From a virus, in IMG/VR virus record IMGVR_UViG_3300017991_000056, positions 1-64,000 of that record: a stretch of 64,000 nt of DNA; one strand, given 5' to 3'. The position numbers and the translations under genes are program-made. Below, piece after piece: positions 18,814 to 27,256 of the stretch; within the stretch, counting starts at the first letter, position 1, and each line of letters opens with the position of its first letter. The notes under the pieces were generated by a model. The model saw only the letters and a program-made list of their open reading frames with translations, did no database searches and was not told the DNA's origin.

Positions 18814-19405
18814 CGACTGGACTCAGAGCGTCGAGGTCCAGAACATCATGGAGGAGTTCGTTGACAAGTTCCCCCAGGTGTTCGAGACCTTCGATCCGCA
18901 GGGCCTTCATGTGATCCACACCCAGAAGAAGAAGAGGGGGCCGGTCGTCACGCTGCGCAGCGTGACCTATCCGAACGAGGTCTTCGTTGGGAAGCCGTAC
19001 ATCGTCGAGGTGCTGGAGGAGAGGTGGAAGGGCCTCGACAAGAAGAGGAAGCGCCTGTGGGTCTTTCGGACCATGTGCTCGATCCCGCTCGGCGGCTTCG
19101 ACCAGGAGAGCAAGTTCTACGCCAAGAAGTGCAAGCCGGACATCCAGATGTTCAGCCTGGAGTTCGCCGCGTGCGGAGGGGTTCCGAACTGGATGGAGAA
19201 TCCGGCGGCGACCGATCCGCTGGAGGTGTCGCAGGAGGAGATGACGGAGCGGGCGAAGGCGCTGGCTGCCGGCGCGGAGGCCATTCCGCCGCTGGAGGAC
19301 GCGGGGGACGACGTTGTCCCGGAAGAGGGTTCCGACGGCGTCACTAGGGTTCCGATGACCGTGGGTGACATCGTCGACGAGCCGCGGCAGAGGAAGACGG
19401 GGTGA
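18800..19405 (+). CDS. Putative degenerate phage metallopeptidase-like protein
   Basis: This is a 201-residue protein with a good AAGGAGA site. Its layout resembles the PhageMetallopep family: an N-terminal helix, a central strand pair, a tryptophan before a helix (RWKGLDKKRKRLWVFR), then a late KPDIQMFSLEFAACGG segment. Where that family has its HELxH zinc site, this protein reads RTMCS, so it should not be catalytic. The last 60 residues are acidic and disordered. The family match is my recognition of pattern and needs a profile search. Confidence 0.5.
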   Translation: MARNSDWTQSVEVQNIMEEFVDKFPQVFETFDPQGLHVIHTQKKKRGPVVTLRSVTYPNEVFVGKPYIVEVLEERWKGLDKKRKRLWVFRTMCSIPLGGFDQESKFYAKKCKPDIQMFSLEFAACGGVPNWMENPAATDPLEVSQEEMTERAKALAAGAEAIPPLEDAGDDVVPEEGSDGVTRVPMTVGDIVDEPRQRKTG

Positions 19406-20031
19406 GCAGCAAGCGAGACCTGAAGCTGGACGACCTTCGGCGCATGTCCGACATGGAGGTTCGGAACTTGAACCTCGGGCGTCGCAGGCGTCGTCGCGGG
19501 CGCTACAAGAGGCATCCGCGGGAGAAGATGTCCAGGAAGGAGCTGATTGCCTATCTCCGGAAGACGGGGATCACGACCCAGAGCGGTCTCCGGGCCAGTC
19601 GCGGGGAGGGTGATCCGACGGACTACGACTACCAGGTCGAGTTCGGGAGCTGGACGAGGGCCCGGGAGATCGCTTTCGGGATTGACCTGAGGCTGCCGGT
19701 GGACCAGGTCGACGTTGCCGAGAGCATTGTCCGCTTCAAGCTCTGGAGCAGGGAGGGGTATCTGCGCTTCAGGAATGCCCACATGTCGCTTCCGTCGTAT
19801 CACGCGATCCGGAAGAAGTGGGGTTCCTGGAGCAATCTGGTGCACGTGGCCAGGAGGGTGGCCGTGTCGGCGGCGCTTGAGAAGTACATGAGCCTGATGA
19901 GGCGTTTCGGCCGGCTGCCGACGGAGGAGGAGTGCAGGGATGCCGGGCTCTCCATGGCAGATGCCGTTGAGTTTTTCGGAAGCAAGGCCGAGATGGACGA
20001 GTACGTCTCCGGCCTCAAGGGGGTCGTATGA
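19402..20031 (+). CDS. Homing-endonuclease-associated-repeat-like DNA-binding protein
   Basis: This is a 209-residue basic protein starting at a GTG that overlaps the upstream TGA (GTGA). It has an Arg-rich N-terminus (LGRRRRRRGRYKRH) followed by repeat-like segments including SYHAIRKKWGSWSNLVHVA, which resembles the FGSW-containing repeats found beside HNH homing endonucleases. No HNH or other nuclease motif is visible. Probably DNA-binding. Confidence 0.5.
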   Translation: MSSKRDLKLDDLRRMSDMEVRNLNLGRRRRRRGRYKRHPREKMSRKELIAYLRKTGITTQSGLRASRGEGDPTDYDYQVEFGSWTRAREIAFGIDLRLPVDQVDVAESIVRFKLWSREGYLRFRNAHMSLPSYHAIRKKWGSWSNLVHVARRVAVSAALEKYMSLMRRFGRLPTEEECRDAGLSMADAVEFFGSKAEMDEYVSGLKGVV

Positions 20032-20477
20032 GAACGGAAGAGGAAGTCCTGGCGCGGTTCGACGACCTGCGGTCCAGGAGGCTCAAGGCCAGGAAGGCCA
20101 GGTACCTCTCGAGAGAGCCTATCAACTGCCGGTGGAACAGGCGCCTGCGGGTGAAGGGTGACGGGAAGGTGGGCTTCTGCGCGCATCCCATCGTCATGTC
20201 CAGGGCTGGGGACAAGGGCATCTCCGTCTGCAACGAGGACCGCGTCGCCAAGAAATGCAGGCTGTTCGACTGCGCCCATGTGCCGGAGTCCGTCGAGAAT
20301 AGTTTCGAGGAGGTGTTGCGGTCACCTTCGAGGTGCGGCAACGAATATCCGAAGCTGGCGATCCTGATTTGGTTCCTCCAGAACCAGAGGCGCCCGTCGA
20401 GAGGCGCTCGTCTGAAGGGGGCGGTGATGGACGTTGGGAGATCGCTGTGGCGCGCGGTCACGTTTGGATGGTGGTGA
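20028..20477 (+). CDS. Hypothetical Cys-containing basic protein
   Basis: This is a 149-residue protein translationally coupled to its upstream neighbour (ATGA overlap). Four cysteines lie in the central part (FCAHPIV, SVCNED, KKCRLFDCAHVP) and could bind a metal. Both termini are rich in arginine. It has no recognised family and shares an operon with a putative DNA-binding protein and a NusG-like protein. Confidence 0.6.
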   Translation: MRTEEEVLARFDDLRSRRLKARKARYLSREPINCRWNRRLRVKGDGKVGFCAHPIVMSRAGDKGISVCNEDRVAKKCRLFDCAHVPESVENSFEEVLRSPSRCGNEYPKLAILIWFLQNQRRPSRGARLKGAVMDVGRSLWRAVTFGWW

Positions 20478-20478
20478 C

Positions 20479-21087
20479 GTGGATGGGTGGGTCTGTCTGG
20501 TCGTAGGCGGCAGTGACCATGACAGGATGGTTGCCGAGGTCACGAGGATTTTTGGCGACGACCTGGTCGAGGTCAGGGTTGTTACGCCCCTGGACGATTC
20601 CTCCGAGTCGTATTGCCTTGTTAGGTGCCGGGACTACCTTCCGCATGTCGGCGAGCTTATGTCGTCGTCGGTGGTCCGAGCCGCGCTTCCCTCCTATGAG
20701 CGCCCCCAGCCCCTGACCGACGAAGAGGTGGAGGAGTTCTGTCTGTCGATGGAGCCGAAGGCGTCGAAGCGTCCTTGCAGGGGGGACCTCGTGAGGGTGC
20801 TGGACGGCTACCTCTCCGGCCTTTTCGGGATCGTCGCGGGGCCGGGGAAGGGGGATGGCTGGAGGGTCTTGTTCAGGTTCCACGTCAAGGATTTCGAGGA
20901 GGAGCTGATGCCGCTCCAGCTGGAAATCCTGGACAATGTGTTTCGGAGCTTGAAAATGCCCGTAACGTCTGATACGGTAGATGAAAGAGGGATGAGGGTG
21001 ATGGCGCAGGCGATGGGGGAAAAGCTCTTCATGGAATACATGGTGGAGCGTCGTGGCATCAATAAAGTACGTGGGAAGGAAAGTTGA
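20479..21087 (+). CDS. NusG-like protein with KOW domain
   Basis: This is a protein of about 202 residues. Residues 3-90 have the order of a NusG N-terminal domain (WVCLVVGGSDHDRMV, then YCLVRCRDYLPHV, then PLTDEEVEEF). Residues 99-150 are a clear KOW-type SH3 barrel (RGDLVRVLDGYLSGLFGIVAG). NusG and RfaH bind RNA polymerase and govern pausing and termination. The start is uncertain: GTG at 20479 follows the upstream stop by one base, and a TTG at 20464 is possible. The C-terminal 50 residues are an extra helical tail. It is followed directly by the sigma-like gene. The KOW call is firm and the NusG N-terminal domain less so. Confidence 0.65.
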   Translation: MDGWVCLVVGGSDHDRMVAEVTRIFGDDLVEVRVVTPLDDSSESYCLVRCRDYLPHVGELMSSSVVRAALPSYERPQPLTDEEVEEFCLSMEPKASKRPCRGDLVRVLDGYLSGLFGIVAGPGKGDGWRVLFRFHVKDFEEELMPLQLEILDNVFRSLKMPVTSDTVDERGMRVMAQAMGEKLFMEYMVERRGINKVRGKES

Positions 21088-21646
21088 GGAGCTCGGGGCA
21101 GGCGTCCGCTTCGAGGGTGCCGTAGCCGCGCCGGGGTTCTCCGTTGAGCAGGTCCGGACGTTCAGGCCGATCATGAGCTTCCTGAACGAGAAGGACCGCG
21201 ACATCCTGCATCTGATCTTCGTCGCCGGCAAGAAGCAGAAGGAGGTGCAGCGCATCCTCGGGCGCTCTCAGCCGTCGCTCTGCTACGACATCAAGCGCAT
21301 CCGGCGCAGGCTCAAGTTCGTCTTCTACCTCCATTCCGTCTTCGACATCTTCGTCGAGTTCCTGACCAGGTCCAGGGAGGACGACTCCTTCGAGCTGGAG
21401 GAGCTTGACGTTCTCACCATGATGTTCTACACGACCTCGTTCACCCTGGCGGCCAGGGTGCTTGGAATGTCCCAGGTCCGCGTCCGTTATCTCTACGACA
21501 GGTGCCTCCGGCGCATGCGGGAGGAGGAGCTCTGGGACGTCTATGAGATATTCGTGGTGGTGAGGTCGAACCTGAACATCGTCCGAAGGCTCTATTGCCA
21601 CGAGGAGCCCGGCGTCGACCTTCGGCACGCGTTTATCCCTTATTAG
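21053..21646 (+). CDS. Protein with two sigma-region-4-like helix-turn-helices
   Basis: This is a 197-residue protein from a GTG start with a GGAG 4 bases upstream, overlapping the NusG-like gene by 35 bases. Residues 44-90 (LNEKDRDILHLIF, then VQRILGRSQPSLCYDIKRI) resemble sigma factor region 4. Residues 113-157 (FELEELDVLTMMFY, then AARVLGMSQVRVRYLYDR) form a second copy of the same fold. Sigma-70 regions 2 and 3 are absent. It is the last gene before a CTTTTATATTCG promoter-like box and is the leading candidate in this window for a phage transcription factor that acts on such boxes. That functional link is inference. Confidence 0.6.
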   Translation: MASIKYVGRKVEELGAGVRFEGAVAAPGFSVEQVRTFRPIMSFLNEKDRDILHLIFVAGKKQKEVQRILGRSQPSLCYDIKRIRRRLKFVFYLHSVFDIFVEFLTRSREDDSFELEELDVLTMMFYTTSFTLAARVLGMSQVRVRYLYDRCLRRMREEELWDVYEIFVVVRSNLNIVRRLYCHEEPGVDLRHAFIPY

Positions 21647-21659
21647 GGCGCATGTGCTC

Positions 21660-21676
21660 ATTTCCTTTTATATTCG
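21660..21676 (+). promoter_or_regulatory. Putative phage late promoter box 1
   Basis: CCTTTTATATTCG lies 26 bases before the first gene of the packaging operon, just ahead of a TAGGAGG site. It belongs to a family of boxes also seen at 33288, 44535, 49833 and 59436. Confidence 0.6.
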
Positions 21677-21701
21677 CGGCCTTGATAGGAGGACGTGTGC
21701 A

Positions 21702-21965
21702 ATGAATGACATTTTCAAAGATTTCGTCTGGCATAGCGCCATCGGCATCGACATGGACCTCGACGGGAACAAGAAGTTCGTCACCAGGGTGGCGAACACC
21801 AAGGAGGCAAGGAGGATGTTCGTCGCTTCCGGCGACAGTCTTCTGATCCACAAGACGACCAAGGCCCTCTGGAAGTTCTCGGAGGACAACAAGTGCATAG
21901 AGCCCGTGTTCAGCGCCGACGTCCTGACGGAGGACGAGGTGCGGGAGGCCATGGAGGAGAGTTGA
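21702..21965 (+). CDS. Hypothetical small acidic protein, first gene of packaging operon
   Basis: This is an 87-residue protein beginning MNDIFKDFVWHSAIGIDMDL. The start is ATG at 21702, 8 bases after TAGGAGG and downstream of the promoter box. No motif is recognised. The acidic C-terminus ends DEVREAMEES. Confidence 0.6.
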   Translation: MNDIFKDFVWHSAIGIDMDLDGNKKFVTRVANTKEARRMFVASGDSLLIHKTTKALWKFSEDNKCIEPVFSADVLTEDEVREAMEES

Positions 21966-21966
21966 G

Positions 21967-23070
21967 ATGAACCTGACTGAGATCTTGAAGGACGCCTCGC
22001 TCCAGAATCACTCGTGGATGGCCGACGGCCTCACGAGGCCCGGCGAGTTCACGTTCGACCCGGAGGCGCACGACGTTAAGAACCCCAACAACACCAAGCC
22101 CGAGCTGGAGATGGAATGGGGGTATGGCGGCATGGAGCCGATATTCATGGAGGACCCGTCCGCCGGAGAGGTGCGGAGAAACTTGCCGCCCGACGCCGTC
22201 GAGGATGCCGGGGAGGTCATCCGCTTCGCCCGTGACATGATGAATCGCGGACACTCCAGGGAGTTCGTGGCGAAGGCGATCACGTCCTCGTTCCCGATGA
22301 GGACCCTGGCGCGGGCGACTGACGAGCTCAGAAGCCTTTTCTCGCTTGACGGCATCGTGGGAAGGATCGCCGTGGACGCCCGAGGCTATGACAGCTGCAA
22401 GGACGCCCTGAAGGCGGCGGCCAGGTCGCCCTACAAGCGCTTCATCAAGTACGTGATCGGCTGCGACTGCGGCGACCCGCAGATGATCCACGACCATCGC
22501 GACGGAGGCCTGGTGGCCTCGGACGATGTGGGGTTTGACGGTTTTCTGAAGGAGGACGAGAGGCGTCCGTACGAGGCGAGTCTCCGGCCGCATTGCCGGT
22601 CGACCATGCTCCCGATCCTGGCCGGGATGGGGGACCTTGACGAGTCCGAGATGGACAGCACGCTCATTGATCTCATGAACCTGACGAACCTTCCGGAGTC
22701 GATCGTGGAGGAGGATGCCGGGAGGACGCCGCTGGCGAGGGTCCGTGACGCCTTCAGGGCCATCGACAGGATGGCGGCGAAGGCGCGGGCTGCCGCCTAC
22801 GACGAGCAGCCGGACGCGTCGGAGTTCGTGGTCCGGATGGCTGACAACGAGGTCGAGATCGACGCGCCGGCGCGGCCCCCCATCGAGCTGGATGACACGA
22901 GGGCGGCGAAGGTGGAGCTGGACGTGATCGAGTTCGAGGGCATCGACGTCGACATGGCGCAGGGGATGCCCGGCATCTTCGCCGGCGTGGACGAGATCAG
23001 CCTTGATGACGTCGTGGAGCCGGTTTCGGCGCTCGACGTCGACACGAGGTACCAGATGGTGGTGGAATGA
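21967..23070 (+). CDS. Hypothetical protein upstream of terminase
   Basis: This is a 367-residue protein with GGAGAG before its ATG. The middle is helical (EVIRFARDMMNRG, ATDELRSLFSL) and contains a cysteine/histidine cluster (YVIGCDCGDPQMIHDH). The C-terminal 90 residues are acidic and beta-prone. It ends with an ATGA overlap into the next gene. Its position just ahead of the terminase genes suggests a packaging or head-assembly role, but no family is recognised. Confidence 0.6.
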   Translation: MNLTEILKDASLQNHSWMADGLTRPGEFTFDPEAHDVKNPNNTKPELEMEWGYGGMEPIFMEDPSAGEVRRNLPPDAVEDAGEVIRFARDMMNRGHSREFVAKAITSSFPMRTLARATDELRSLFSLDGIVGRIAVDARGYDSCKDALKAAARSPYKRFIKYVIGCDCGDPQMIHDHRDGGLVASDDVGFDGFLKEDERRPYEASLRPHCRSTMLPILAGMGDLDESEMDSTLIDLMNLTNLPESIVEEDAGRTPLARVRDAFRAIDRMAAKARAAAYDEQPDASEFVVRMADNEVEIDAPARPPIELDDTRAAKVELDVIEFEGIDVDMAQGMPGIFAGVDEISLDDVVEPVSALDVDTRYQMVVE

Positions 23071-23645
23071 GCGACTTCGACGACATGGACGCCCAGGCAG
23101 CCGTCATGACGTCTCCAGCGCGCCAGCCGGGGACGCCGGTGCAGGGTGGCGTGAGCGAGTTCCGGGCCGATCTGGTCAGGAGCTACCACGGCGGCCAGCC
23201 GTCGCTCGTCGGGCGCCTGGAGAAGGATGGCCGGAACGACGTGATGTCCATGGCGGTGGAGCTCCTGAGGGAGATGGTCCAGGAGACGGACCACCTTCTG
23301 GGCAACGAGCTGGTGGCGACGCAGAACGGCGACCTGCGGGACTCGTCGGTCATCTCCTACAAGAGGGCCGAGGTCCTGGAGAAGGCCATCAAGGCGGCGC
23401 ACGCCAGGATGAGGTTCGAGCGGGAGACCAGCGGCTTCGACCTGGACTCCCCGGCGATGATAGTGGTCTTCAGGTTCTTCATGGGCAAGGTCCGGGACGT
23501 CTTCGAGCGCATAGGCGTGGACGCGGAGATGTCCGACATCTTCTTCCGGCAGCTGGGGGAGGAGATGGAGAACTGGAAGAAGGAGCTGCGAGAGCAGGTC
23601 GAGGCGGCCGGCGGCGCTACCGTGGCGCCCGCGAGAGGGGCCTAG
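23067..23645 (+). CDS. Candidate terminase small subunit
   Basis: This is a 192-residue mostly helical protein, coupled by ATGA overlap to its upstream neighbour and immediately preceding the large terminase. Helices such as DVMSMAVELLREMVQETDHLL and the acidic C-terminus would suit an oligomeric small terminase. No helix-turn-helix is obvious. The call rests on gene order and helical content. Confidence 0.45.
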   Translation: MSDFDDMDAQAAVMTSPARQPGTPVQGGVSEFRADLVRSYHGGQPSLVGRLEKDGRNDVMSMAVELLREMVQETDHLLGNELVATQNGDLRDSSVISYKRAEVLEKAIKAAHARMRFERETSGFDLDSPAMIVVFRFFMGKVRDVFERIGVDAEMSDIFFRQLGEEMENWKKELREQVEAAGGATVAPARGA

Positions 23646-25511
23646 ATGCCGAACAACCTCATAGCCCAGATCGCCAACGAGTTCGTCTCGGGGCCGACCG
23701 AGGATGTCGTCGACATCGTCACCTTCGCGGAGGCGCCCTGGGGGCTGGGGCTCTCCCTGTACCCGGTTCAGAAGTTCATCTTGCGGTGCCTGTACGGGAT
23801 GGCGCTGGATGGAAGCTCCAAGACTATCAAGATCAACGACGTGGTCAACGAGCATCTTCTCTACACCTTCACCGAGAAGCAGTTCCTGAAGTGGCTCTAC
23901 GAGGAGGGGCGCTGCAACACGGACGAGGTCGAGGGCAAGATATTCCAGGAGCTCGTGCTGGTGCTCGGGCGCCGCGGGACAAAATCCAGCCTGGCCTCGG
24001 TCCTCTCCAACTACGAGCTCTACAAGCTGGTTCGGAGGGGTGACCCGTCCGAGTTTTATGGCTTCCCGCGTCAGACGGAGATCGCGATCTTGAACGTCGC
24101 GCCGACCGACGAGCAGTCCGGGATCGTCTTCAACATGATCCAGGCGATGGCGATGCAGTGCCCCTACCTGAGGGACCGCTCGCTCAACCAGACGATGACC
24201 TACTTCAACCTTCAGACCGACGCCGACATGAAGGCGCACGGCAAGCCGAAGGCGAGCCTGGTCTCCATCGCGGGCGGCTGCTCGTCGAATTCCCTCCGCG
24301 GCAGGAACGGGCTGACGGTCATCATGGACGAGATGGCGTTCTTCATCGACAACGGGGGACGCTTCTCCGGCGACGAGGTGTACAAGGCCCTGACGCCGTC
24401 CATCGCCGACTTCAGGCGCGACGGGAAGGTCCTCTGCCTGTCGAGTCCGTATGCCAAGTTCGGAAGGTTCTACGAGCGCTTCGACGAGTCCTTCCAGGAG
24501 CCGGACTACACGCTGATGTTCAAGATGTGGAGCTCGATGGTCAACCCGTCGATCCCGTCTGAGATTCTGAAGGCCGCGAGAAGGCGCGACAGGGTCTCGT
24601 TCATGTGCGAGTACGGCGGGGAGTTCTCCGACCGGGTGACGGCCTGGATCGACGACGAGCACGAGTTCAGGAGGTGCGTGAGCAAGAGGCCGGCCCAGTC
24701 CAGGGGGACCGGGGACGTGGAATACTTCTACGGCGTCGATCTCGGCTTCCGGAACGACGGGACGGCCATCGCGATCGTCCATCGGGAAGGGCAGAGGATC
24801 GTCCTGGACTACGCCGACGTCTGGTTCTCGGGCTCCTCCGACGTGTGGGAGTTCGACAACTCGATCTACTCCGGGTGCAACAAGTACGCCAAGCACGAGC
24901 TTCTCAGGATGGCCGACATCGTCGAGGAGCTCAAGTGCCTGGCCAGGTGGTTCCCGCCGAAGGCCGGGGTCTTCGACCAGTCCAACGGCTACGGCCTCGC
25001 CGAGCTGCTCGGGAAGGCGAAGCTGACGAGCCTGGAGATGAAGCATTTCACGGACGCCCTGAACGACGAGGTGTACCGGCTCGTGAAGCACCTCTACGCC
25101 GGGAGGCTCGTGGAGATGTTCGACCATCCGGTTCTGATCCCCGAGATGCTGGCGCTGGAGGCGGAGAGGAAGAGCGGCCTCAACAACAGGATGGTTGCCG
25201 GGTCCGAGGTGAGGGGCAAGGTGATGGTCCAGGCTCCGAACAGGAGGGGCGCGCACGACGACATTTCGGATGCCTACGTGAGGGCGGTGTGGTCTTGCCA
25301 CAACCACACCCACGGGAAGCCGCAGAACGTGGCGGTCGGGGCTGGCGGGCGTCTTGGGGCGCACGGGGATGTCAGGATTCCCGGGCAGCCGTTCGCCAGG
25401 CAGGAGAGCCAGGCTTCCTTCATGATGCGCAAGGTCAAGATGCACGGCGCCCATCCGAGAGGACTTCACAAGATCAAGAGGCAGCGTGGGCCAGTCCGGA
25501 ACATGAGGTGA
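23646..25511 (+). CDS. terL: Terminase large subunit
   Basis: This is a 621-residue packaging motor and nuclease. The ATPase domain has a Walker A-type LGRRGTKSS (about 107-115) and a Walker B VIMDE (D228, E229). The C-terminal RNase H-like nuclease starts at FYGVDLGFRNDG (D365), with a later acidic segment around AGVFDQSNG and a conserved HDDISDAY near residue 541. Length and motif order fit the family. It is followed directly by the topoisomerase-protease gene and, further on, the portal. Confidence 0.95.
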   Translation: MPNNLIAQIANEFVSGPTEDVVDIVTFAEAPWGLGLSLYPVQKFILRCLYGMALDGSSKTIKINDVVNEHLLYTFTEKQFLKWLYEEGRCNTDEVEGKIFQELVLVLGRRGTKSSLASVLSNYELYKLVRRGDPSEFYGFPRQTEIAILNVAPTDEQSGIVFNMIQAMAMQCPYLRDRSLNQTMTYFNLQTDADMKAHGKPKASLVSIAGGCSSNSLRGRNGLTVIMDEMAFFIDNGGRFSGDEVYKALTPSIADFRRDGKVLCLSSPYAKFGRFYERFDESFQEPDYTLMFKMWSSMVNPSIPSEILKAARRRDRVSFMCEYGGEFSDRVTAWIDDEHEFRRCVSKRPAQSRGTGDVEYFYGVDLGFRNDGTAIAIVHREGQRIVLDYADVWFSGSSDVWEFDNSIYSGCNKYAKHELLRMADIVEELKCLARWFPPKAGVFDQSNGYGLAELLGKAKLTSLEMKHFTDALNDEVYRLVKHLYAGRLVEMFDHPVLIPEMLALEAERKSGLNNRMVAGSEVRGKVMVQAPNRRGAHDDISDAYVRAVWSCHNHTHGKPQNVAVGAGGRLGAHGDVRIPGQPFARQESQASFMMRKVKMHGAHPRGLHKIKRQRGPVRNMR

Positions 25512-25512
25512 C

Positions 25513-26610
25513 GTGTTGCCGAAGCCGATGACCAAGGAAGAGCAGACGCGTCGCCGGAAGAAGACCGACTCGGTCAGGAGGCTGGCCCAGAAGATATTGG
25601 GTCTCCGCCAGAAGGTGACGAGGGACCTGAAGTCTGACGACGAGAAGACTCGCCTGACGGCTCTCGCCGTGGCGCTCATGGACAAGACGGCCGAGAGGGT
25701 CGGGAACGAGGCGTCGGCCAGGGACGGCCACGTCGGCGTCACCGGGTTCAAGAAGAGCCATGTCGAGGTCGACGGCAACACGGTCAGCCTGAAGTACACG
25801 GGAAAGTCGGGCGTGAAGCAGGAGAAGCAGTTCTCGGACGAGGCCGTGGCGAAGGTCGTCAAGGAGTGCCTGAGGAACTGCAAGGGCGACTCGCCGATCC
25901 TCGTGACGTCGGACGGCTTCAAGGTGAGGGCCGACAAGGTCAACCGGTACCTCAAGGAGTTCGAGGTCACGGCGAAGGACATCCGGGGCCACGCGGCCAA
26001 CGACCTGGTCGTGAGGCTCCTGAGGGGCTCCATGGTCCCGTCGGACCCGGACGAGCGGAAGAAGAAGTTCCGCGAGGTGATGAAGACGGTGGCCGAGAAG
26101 GTCGGGCATCAGCAGGCGACGCTGAAGAGGCACTACTTGCTGCCGGGCTTCGAGGAGCAGTATGTCGGGAAGGGCACCGTGCCCTCCGTGAAGGAGGCGT
26201 CGGTGTCCCAGGTGGTGCTCGAGAGGCTTTTGTCCGTCAGGGTGGCGCGGGGTCTCCTGCGGGGGCGGATGGAGGAGATGGTTGCCGACCTGGTCGGCGA
26301 AATATCCGGCAAGGTCGACAGGGCGTGCAGGGAGGTGGTCGGGCGCGAGTCCGAGATGCCGGACGAGATCGACGTCGAGATCGACGGGGTGCCGACAGGC
26401 AAGGTAGCCCAGTTCGTGCCGCCGGGCTCGGGACCCGCGGTGCTGCGGGTGAGCTCGAAGCTGTTCGACGAGCCCGGCAAGGTCAGGATAGCCGTGACGC
26501 ACGAGCTCTGTCACGCGGCGCTCGGGCATGAGAGGAACGCGGGCTCGCATGACGAGGAGTTCCAGAAGCTGGCGCGGGCAATGGGCGTGCCGGAGAGGAT
26601 GAGGGACTGA
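25513..26610 (+). CDS. Topoisomerase IB catalytic domain fused to SprT-like metalloprotease
   Basis: This is a 365-residue protein from GTG at 25513, one base after the terminase stop, with GAGGTG upstream. Residues 45-218 match the catalytic core of type IB topoisomerases, and all five catalytic positions can be placed: R62 (ERVGN), K98 (TGKSG), R158 (AKDIRGH), H199 (KVGHQ) and Y208 (KRHYL). A helical linker covers 225-280. Residues 281-365 form a zinc-protease module with HELCH (H330, E331, H334) and a second histidine in GSHDEEFQKLA (H346), as in SprT/Spartan proteases. Spartan-type proteases digest DNA-protein crosslinks, including trapped topoisomerases, so the fusion could be self-resolving. 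It may act on packaged DNA. The domain calls rest on visible residues; function is inferred. Confidence 0.75.
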   Translation: MLPKPMTKEEQTRRRKKTDSVRRLAQKILGLRQKVTRDLKSDDEKTRLTALAVALMDKTAERVGNEASARDGHVGVTGFKKSHVEVDGNTVSLKYTGKSGVKQEKQFSDEAVAKVVKECLRNCKGDSPILVTSDGFKVRADKVNRYLKEFEVTAKDIRGHAANDLVVRLLRGSMVPSDPDERKKKFREVMKTVAEKVGHQQATLKRHYLLPGFEEQYVGKGTVPSVKEASVSQVVLERLLSVRVARGLLRGRMEEMVADLVGEISGKVDRACREVVGRESEMPDEIDVEIDGVPTGKVAQFVPPGSGPAVLRVSSKLFDEPGKVRIAVTHELCHAALGHERNAGSHDEEFQKLARAMGVPERMRD

Positions 26611-26611
26611 C

Positions 26612-27226
26612 GTGGGCGACCAGGTATACAAGCTGAAGGATGGCGAGGAGGTTCCTGTCGAGCCGGCTGACAGCCTTGTCGCCACTGGCTGGCTTCAGGG
26701 CACGTGGGTCCGGTACGCGTCCGGCGCCCCGACCTTCTCGCCAGGCGTCATCGGCGTGGTGGAGAGGTCCGACGGCGAGGGTGTCATGTGCGGGTTCCTG
26801 ATCCGGGGCCCGCAGCACGTGACGCCGATGCAGCGGCTCAGCGACATGTGGGACGCGGACATCCTCCAGCGCCCGGGCGGCGACAGCGTCTCGGACTGGA
26901 CGGCCCACGATCCGGGAGGGCCGCTCCACTTCGACAACGAGAAGCAGCTCCAGAGGCTGGGCAGCCGGGTGGTGACGATGTACGTGCCTCCGACCGGCTA
27001 TTTCAGATGGTACACGTTCGAGACCGAGGACCTGGCGGAGAGGACGACCCCGGGCACCGGGGCGCCGCTGGTCTATGTGCCGAACGACAAGCTGTACGTG
27101 AGCGACCAGGGCCTTCTGACGAACGAGCAGGAGGGCGTGGCGCATGCGTGGACGGGATACGTGGTGGCCAGGGCGACCTCCGACCAGGAGGGCAGCTTCC
27201 TGGTTGTCACGGCGGCTGTCGGATGA
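26612..27226 (+). CDS. Putative virion structural (decoration-like) protein
   Basis: This is a 204-residue beta-rich protein from GTG at 26612. The segment DKLYVSDQGLLTNEQEG resembles the decoration-protein-like segment of the gene at 51482 (AQGFLTNETSSEG), pointing to a similar beta-barrel. It lies between the topoisomerase-protease and the portal-upstream gene. A head or neck structural role is likely. No enzyme motif is seen. Confidence 0.5.
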   Translation: MGDQVYKLKDGEEVPVEPADSLVATGWLQGTWVRYASGAPTFSPGVIGVVERSDGEGVMCGFLIRGPQHVTPMQRLSDMWDADILQRPGGDSVSDWTAHDPGGPLHFDNEKQLQRLGSRVVTMYVPPTGYFRWYTFETEDLAERTTPGTGAPLVYVPNDKLYVSDQGLLTNEQEGVAHAWTGYVVARATSDQEGSFLVVTAAVG

Positions 27227-27256
27227 TGGTCGTTGCAACCCAGAAGGGTTGAGATT

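Noticed and set aside
22797-26033. Minus-strand frame of 1,078 residues opposite the terminase
   Set aside because: The + strand carries terminase motifs; the antisense protein is Arg/His/Leu-rich without motifs.
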